Source of the DNA: Romboutsia sp. CE17
Lineage (GTDB): Bacteria; Bacillota; Clostridia; Peptostreptococcales; Peptostreptococcaceae
Direction of reading: 5' to 3'
Assembly: GCF_012317385.1 (NCBI RefSeq)
Contig: NZ_CP051144.1
Location: forward strand, 310,001 to 374,000
DNA: 64,000 bases
The notes beneath the pieces were generated by a model. That model did not search any database and had not been told where the DNA came from. It saw only the letters and a program-made list of their open reading frames with translations. Shown piece by piece: positions 60,243 through 64,000 of this stretch. Position 1 is the stretch's first letter. The number at the start of each line of letters is the position of its first letter. The translations under genes were made by a program, and so were the position numbers.

Positions 60243-61148
60243 ATGAGTAATATACTAAAATCAAATAGAATTAAAGGAATAGTTTGTATACTATTTTCAG
60301 CTTTTGGATTTGCACTTATGTCAGCCTTTGTGAAACTAGCGGGCGACTTACCAAATTTTCAAAAAGTATTTTTCAGAAATTTAGTATCTGCAATTATAGC
60401 ATTATATTTAATTATTAAAAATAAAGGTAGTATGACTGGCAAAAAAGAAAATAGAAAATTATTACTGATGAGATCATTATTCGGTACATTAGGAGTGATT
60501 CTTAATTTCTATGCAATTGATAAATTAGTATTATCAGATGCAAATATGTTAAATAAAATTAGTCCATTTTTAGTAGTAATATTTAGTGCTATGTTCTTAA
60601 AAGAAAAAATAAATAAAGAACAAACTTTATCCATAATAATAGCTTTCATAGGTGCTCTATTTATTATAAAACCTACATTTAGCGTAGAAATAATACCATA
60701 TGTAGGAGGATTAATGTCTGCAGTTTTTGCAGCGTCTGCATATACTTGTTTAAGGGCAATAGGAAATAAAGAAGAAGCACATACAATAGTATTTTTCTTT
60801 TCAATGTTTTCTTTAATAAGTATATTTCCTATATTTATATATGTTTATGAACCTATGACTTTTAAGCAACTTACTTATATGATATTAGCAGGAGTATTTG
60901 CTAGTTTAGGGCAATTTGGTATTACATTAGCTTACAGATATGCCCCAGCAAAAGAAATATCTATATTTGATTATAGTAATATAATTTTTAGTGCAATATT
61001 AAGTATAATTTTATTTAACCAATATCCAGATATATTAAGTGTAATTGGATATATAATAGTATTTTCAGCTTCTTATTATATATTTTTATATAATAAGAAA
61101 CTAGATAAGATAGATAGTCAGAATATAATTTCTGAAGACAAAAAATAA
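60243..61148 (+). CDS. DMT superfamily (EamA) transporter
   Basis: The 301-residue protein has ten membrane helices in two EamA repeats. The N-terminal repeat shows FGFALMSAFVKLAGDLPNFQKVFFRNLVSA. The end of the first repeat has DANMLNKISPFLVVIFSAMFLKEKI, the typical sequence before helix 5. It likely exports or imports a small metabolite such as an amino acid. The substrate is not predictable. AGGAGG precedes the ATG. No terminator is seen before the methyltransferase gene about 100 bases on, so read-through is possible. Confidence 0.92.
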   Translation: MSNILKSNRIKGIVCILFSAFGFALMSAFVKLAGDLPNFQKVFFRNLVSAIIALYLIIKNKGSMTGKKENRKLLLMRSLFGTLGVILNFYAIDKLVLSDANMLNKISPFLVVIFSAMFLKEKINKEQTLSIIIAFIGALFIIKPTFSVEIIPYVGGLMSAVFAASAYTCLRAIGNKEEAHTIVFFFSMFSLISIFPIFIYVYEPMTFKQLTYMILAGVFASLGQFGITLAYRYAPAKEISIFDYSNIIFSAILSIILFNQYPDILSVIGYIIVFSASYYIFLYNKKLDKIDSQNIISEDKK

Positions 61149-61254
61149 TTTTATTTAAAAGTATGTTAAAATAAAAATGTTTGAATTAATATAATATATG
61201 TAATAATATTTATATATAATTTAATACAAAATTAAAAATGATAAGGGTGTCATA

Positions 61255-62415
61255 ATGGAAGACTTAAAGAAATCAATAAAAGAAATATCAAATGAAGAGA
61301 TAATAAGAATAGTAATAAGCAATAAAATGAATAAAGAGAATGAATATAATAAAATAAATATTTCTTTAAAAGAAAAAAATAATAAAGAATATTATCAAAT
61401 AGAAAAGTTTACAGACAAGCAAGTATTTCATGAAAATATAGATAAAAATGATTTAGAAGTTAAACTTTTAGAATTTATGCAAGATTATAAACAACTTGCA
61501 GCTTGGTCAGCTAACAATAACTTTGACTTGAAAATATCTAAAAAAGGAAAAGTATTTTTAGGGAAAAAGAAAAGTGATAATATAAATTTATTAAATAAAA
61601 GTCATAATAAAGAAAAAAATTATATCTTAAAAGAAGGAATGATAATACAACCACTTATAGACCTAGGAGTATTTACAAAAGAAGGTAAAGTTGTTAAGTC
61701 AATGTATGACAAGTATAAGCAAATAAATAGATTTGTGGAAATAATAGACGATGAAATAAGAAAGAACGATTATAAAGAACTTACTATACTTGATTTTGGT
61801 TGTGGTAAATCCTACTTAACTTTTGTACTTTATTATTATTTTGTAGAAATCAAAAAAATAAATGTAAAAATGATAGGTCTTGATCTAAAGAAAGATGTAA
61901 TAAAAAAGTGTAATGATATAGCAAAAAGATATGGGTACGAAAACCTAAGTTTTGAACTTGGAGATATAAATGGGTTTAAATACAATAATAAGGTAGACAT
62001 GGTAATAACTTTACATGCTTGCGATACAGCAACTGATTATGCACTATACAATGCAATAAAATGGAACAGTAAAATGATATTTTCAGTACCTTGCTGTCAA
62101 CATGAATTTAATCATCAAATGAAAGCAGAGTCATTATCTATACTAACAAAATATGGAATAGTTCAAGAAAGGATAGCAGCTCTTATGACTGATGCAACAA
62201 GGGCTAACCTATTAGAAGCTGTAGGATATAAAACTCAGTTATTAGAATTTATAGATATATCTCATTCACCAAAAAATATTCTAATAAGAGCATCTAAAGG
62301 AAATTTAAGTAAAGATAAAAAAGAAAAATCTCTGCAAGAAGTAAATACTTTAATAGAGCAATTTAATTTTGACCCAACTTTATATAAGTTACTAAAAGAT
62401 GATAATTTAATATAA
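61255..62415 (+). CDS. SAM-dependent methyltransferase (Methyltransf_32/GSTCD-like)
   Basis: The 386-residue protein has an N-terminal alpha/beta region (about 1-140) and a class I methyltransferase fold. Motif I is ILDFGCGKSYLTFVLYYYF and the acidic loop is GLDLKKD. THLACD-type THACDTATD and the block SVPCCQHEFNHQM are characteristic of this family. Related eukaryotic proteins are GSTCD-like. A nucleic-acid or rRNA substrate is suspected but not shown. AAGGGTGTC precedes the ATG. A terminator follows. Confidence 0.88.
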   Translation: MEDLKKSIKEISNEEIIRIVISNKMNKENEYNKINISLKEKNNKEYYQIEKFTDKQVFHENIDKNDLEVKLLEFMQDYKQLAAWSANNNFDLKISKKGKVFLGKKKSDNINLLNKSHNKEKNYILKEGMIIQPLIDLGVFTKEGKVVKSMYDKYKQINRFVEIIDDEIRKNDYKELTILDFGCGKSYLTFVLYYYFVEIKKINVKMIGLDLKKDVIKKCNDIAKRYGYENLSFELGDINGFKYNNKVDMVITLHACDTATDYALYNAIKWNSKMIFSVPCCQHEFNHQMKAESLSILTKYGIVQERIAALMTDATRANLLEAVGYKTQLLEFIDISHSPKNILIRASKGNLSKDKKEKSLQEVNTLIEQFNFDPTLYKLLKDDNLI

Positions 62416-62458
62416 TAAATAAACCACTTTATATTTATAAAGTGGTTTATTATTTTTT
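62416..62458. terminator. Bidirectional terminator between methyltransferase and symporter genes
   Basis: AATAAACCACTTTAT / ATAAAGTGGTTTATT is a perfect 15-bp stem, followed by seven T on the plus strand. Confidence 0.92.
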
Positions 62459-62469
62459 TGAATATTAAT

Positions 62470-63660
62470 TTATATATTTTCACTTATTTCATTATTGTTT
62501 ATATTTTTCTTATTAGCAATTCCTGTAAGCATAAGAGTTAAAGCACCATCTCCTGTAACGTTACAAGCAGTACCGAAGCTATCTTGAAGAGCGAATATTG
62601 TTAGTATAAGTGCAGTACCAGTTTCATTAAATGCAAGAACACTTGTTATAAGTCCTAAAGATGCCATTACTGTACCGCCAGGAACTCCAGGGGCTCCTAT
62701 TGCGAAGACTCCAAGTAAAATTATAAATAAAACCATAGAAGATACGCTTGGAATTTGACCATAAAGTATTTGAGAAACTAACATAACGAAAAATACTTCT
62801 GTCAAAACTGAACCACAAAGATGTATATTTGCACATAGTGGAATAGAGAAGTCTAATATATCTTTTCTTAAAACTTTTGATTTTCTAGCACAACTTAAGG
62901 CAACTGGTAATGTAGCAGCTGAAGACATACTTCCTACAGCTGTTAAGTAAGCTGGGCCATAATGTTTTAAAACTTCTATTGGATTTTTACCAGACATAGC
63001 TCCTCCTATAGCATATAAAAGAGCAAGCCAGATAAAATGACCTATAATGACGATAACTATGACTTTTAGGAATACAGGAAGATGATTAGTTATAGAACCT
63101 TCATAAGCTAAAGTTGCAAAAGTAGTAGCTATGAATAATGGCAGTATTGGTATAATTATCCTATTAACTAAACTTAAAACTATGCCTTGAAATTGATCTA
63201 ATAATTTCTCAAATAAATCAGCATTAGTCCAAGCTACAGCAAGACCGATTATGACAGATAAAAATAATGCACTCATAACAGGCATAATCTCTGGTATATC
63301 CAATTTAAAAATAAGTTCAGGTAATTGACGTAAAGATTCTGTAGTAGATTGGATTGATAATTTAGGTATTAATATATATCCGAATATTGCAGAGAAAGTT
63401 GCAGCACCTACAGATGAAATGTAAGCAAGACTAACTGCATAACCTAATAATTTAGATGCATTATTTTTTAGTTTAGCTATAGATGGTGCAATGAAACCAA
63501 TGATAATTAAAGGAACTGTAAAGAATATTATTTGACCTAGAATGTACTTTAATGTAACTATTACATTCATTACAGATTCATTTGAGCAAAATCCAATTAT
63601 AAGTCCTAAAGTAACTGCTAGCACTAGCTTAAATATTAAGCTATTAAATATTTTTTTCAT
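62470..63660 (-). CDS. Dicarboxylate/amino acid:cation symporter (DAACS family)
   Basis: The 396-residue protein has the eight-helix, two-hairpin fold of GltP/SstT transporters. Diagnostic parts are the serine-rich hairpin 1 (SMSSAATLPVALSCAR), helix 7 (IPLCANIHLCGSV; the usual NMDG-type core is changed here) and hairpin 2 (GAPGVPGGTVMASLG). It takes up a dicarboxylate or amino acid with Na+ or H+. The altered NxDG motif makes glutamate/aspartate less certain. AGGAGGCTT precedes the ATG on the minus strand. It stands alone. Confidence 0.92.
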   Translation of the reverse strand: MKKIFNSLIFKLVLAVTLGLIIGFCSNESVMNVIVTLKYILGQIIFFTVPLIIIGFIAPSIAKLKNNASKLLGYAVSLAYISSVGAATFSAIFGYILIPKLSIQSTTESLRQLPELIFKLDIPEIMPVMSALFLSVIIGLAVAWTNADLFEKLLDQFQGIVLSLVNRIIIPILPLFIATTFATLAYEGSITNHLPVFLKVIVIVIIGHFIWLALLYAIGGAMSGKNPIEVLKHYGPAYLTAVGSMSSAATLPVALSCARKSKVLRKDILDFSIPLCANIHLCGSVLTEVFFVMLVSQILYGQIPSVSSMVLFIILLGVFAIGAPGVPGGTVMASLGLITSVLAFNETGTALILTIFALQDSFGTACNVTGDGALTLMLTGIANKKNINNNEISENI

Positions 63661-63878
63661 TTTAAAGCCTCCTAATTTTATAGTATAAAAATTAAAATAG
63701 CTTAGATGAATGTAAATAATGTAAAAACTAGCTATATAAAGAGTTTAACAAAGTATGTAACTATTCTCAAGTAAAAAGAAAATATATTTAATATATATAA
63801 ATTAAATAGCAATATTTAAATAAAATAAAGGGAAGTATATAAAATATCTTTTATAATTTTAGATAAAATGTAAAGATT

Positions 63879-63907
63879 TTGACGATAAAGACAAAAATTA
63901 TTATACT
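63879..63907 (+). promoter_or_regulatory. Promoter of the dCMP deaminase gene
   Basis: TTGACG-17-TATACT (63879-63884, 63902-63907) lies 33 bases before the start codon. The rest of the gap 63661-63878 shows nothing I can name. Confidence 0.7.
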
Positions 63908-63940
63908 ATATATAATTACAAATATTTAGGGAGGATATAA

Positions 63941-64000
63941 ATGAAGAGAGAAGATTATATTTCCTGGAATGATTACTTTATGGGAATAGCATTACTTTCG
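63941..64000 (+). CDS. comEB: dCMP deaminase (ComEB-like), 5' end only
   Basis: The first 20 codons read MKREDYISWNDYFMGIALLS, the typical start of the deoxycytidylate deaminase/ComEB family. The zinc site lies beyond the window edge. The enzyme turns dCMP into dUMP. GGGAGGATA precedes the ATG. The call rests on the N-terminal signature alone. Confidence 0.75.
   Translation, partial: MKREDYISWNDYFMGIALLS

Noticed and set aside
1-64000. tRNA, rRNA, prophage or replication origin
   Set aside because: No cloverleaf, rRNA core or phage structural genes and no DnaA-box cluster noticed on either strand; the palindromes found are short and scattered.

Overview
The window is very A+T-rich DNA in which most genes have a strong AGGAGG-type ribosome binding site and transcription units usually end in hairpin-plus-T-run terminators. 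It carries a spore small acid-soluble protein, a SpoVAF/GerA germination protein, an oxygen-sensitive class III ribonucleotide reductase and a second glycyl radical enzyme. Catabolite-repression sites fit the Clostridioides difficile CcpA consensus. This points to an anaerobic, spore-forming, host-associated member of the Clostridia, most likely Peptostreptococcaceae (Paraclostridium/Paeniclostridium/Romboutsia-like). That assignment is inference. I see no rRNA, tRNA, CRISPR array or prophage.

Layout. 1-5.5 kb: the end of a PAS histidine kinase, a cold shock protein, a CarD-type regulator, and a three-gene operon of a 22-residue-repeat protein, a MoxR-type AAA+ ATPase and a metallopeptidase-like VWA protein. 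5.6-12.7 kb: a spoVAF gene split at a perfect A-AAA-AAG slippery site, then hemolysin III, Cu/Zn SOD, a MATE exporter, an OFA-type MFS carrier and the hibernation factor HPF. 13.2-21.5 kb: an aromatic-acid-exporter-type protein, a DUF969-DUF979-Pcp-cyclotransferase operon (5-oxoproline theme), SelO and a large PAS/GAF histidine kinase. 21.7-31.7 kb: a sialic acid operon with RpiR regulator, Dpp/Opp-type ABC importer, NanE, NanK, NanA and an SGNH esterase, under a CcpA-like site. 31.7-36.4 kb: a guanine-class riboswitch controlling an amidohydrolase, an intact IS256-family element with 8-bp target duplication, a YczE-like membrane protein, and an XRE regulator fused to a complete superoxide reductase-like module. 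36.5-40.7 kb: a galactosamine/tagatose module (PfkB kinase, GntR regulator, AgaS, KbaY/GatY aldolase).

40.7-48 kb: a Na/Ca exchanger, a Crp/Fnr regulator with the YjjI/YjjW glycyl radical system, a YitT-like protein, a spore SASP, and a 7-alpha-hydroxysteroid-dehydrogenase-like SDR paired with an NAD kinase. A structured, C-rich-looped candidate small RNA lies near 47.9 kb. 48-55.5 kb: a repeat-rich carbohydrate-binding-type lipoprotein, FUSC protein, two-component system, DUF4956 protein, VTC-type polyphosphate polymerase, and a DUF3793 gene with two Fur boxes. 55.7-59 kb: nrdD-nrdG-dut with paired NrdR boxes. 59-64 kb: HAD hydrolase, DMT transporter, methyltransferase, dicarboxylate/amino acid symporter, and the start of a dCMP deaminase gene.

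Taken together, the sialate and galactosamine modules, both with CcpA-like sites, and the bile-acid-type dehydrogenase suggest growth on host glycans in the gut. The best candidates for undescribed biology are the repeat/MoxR/VWA operon, the HTH-superoxide reductase fusion, the spoVAF slippery site and the candidate sRNA.
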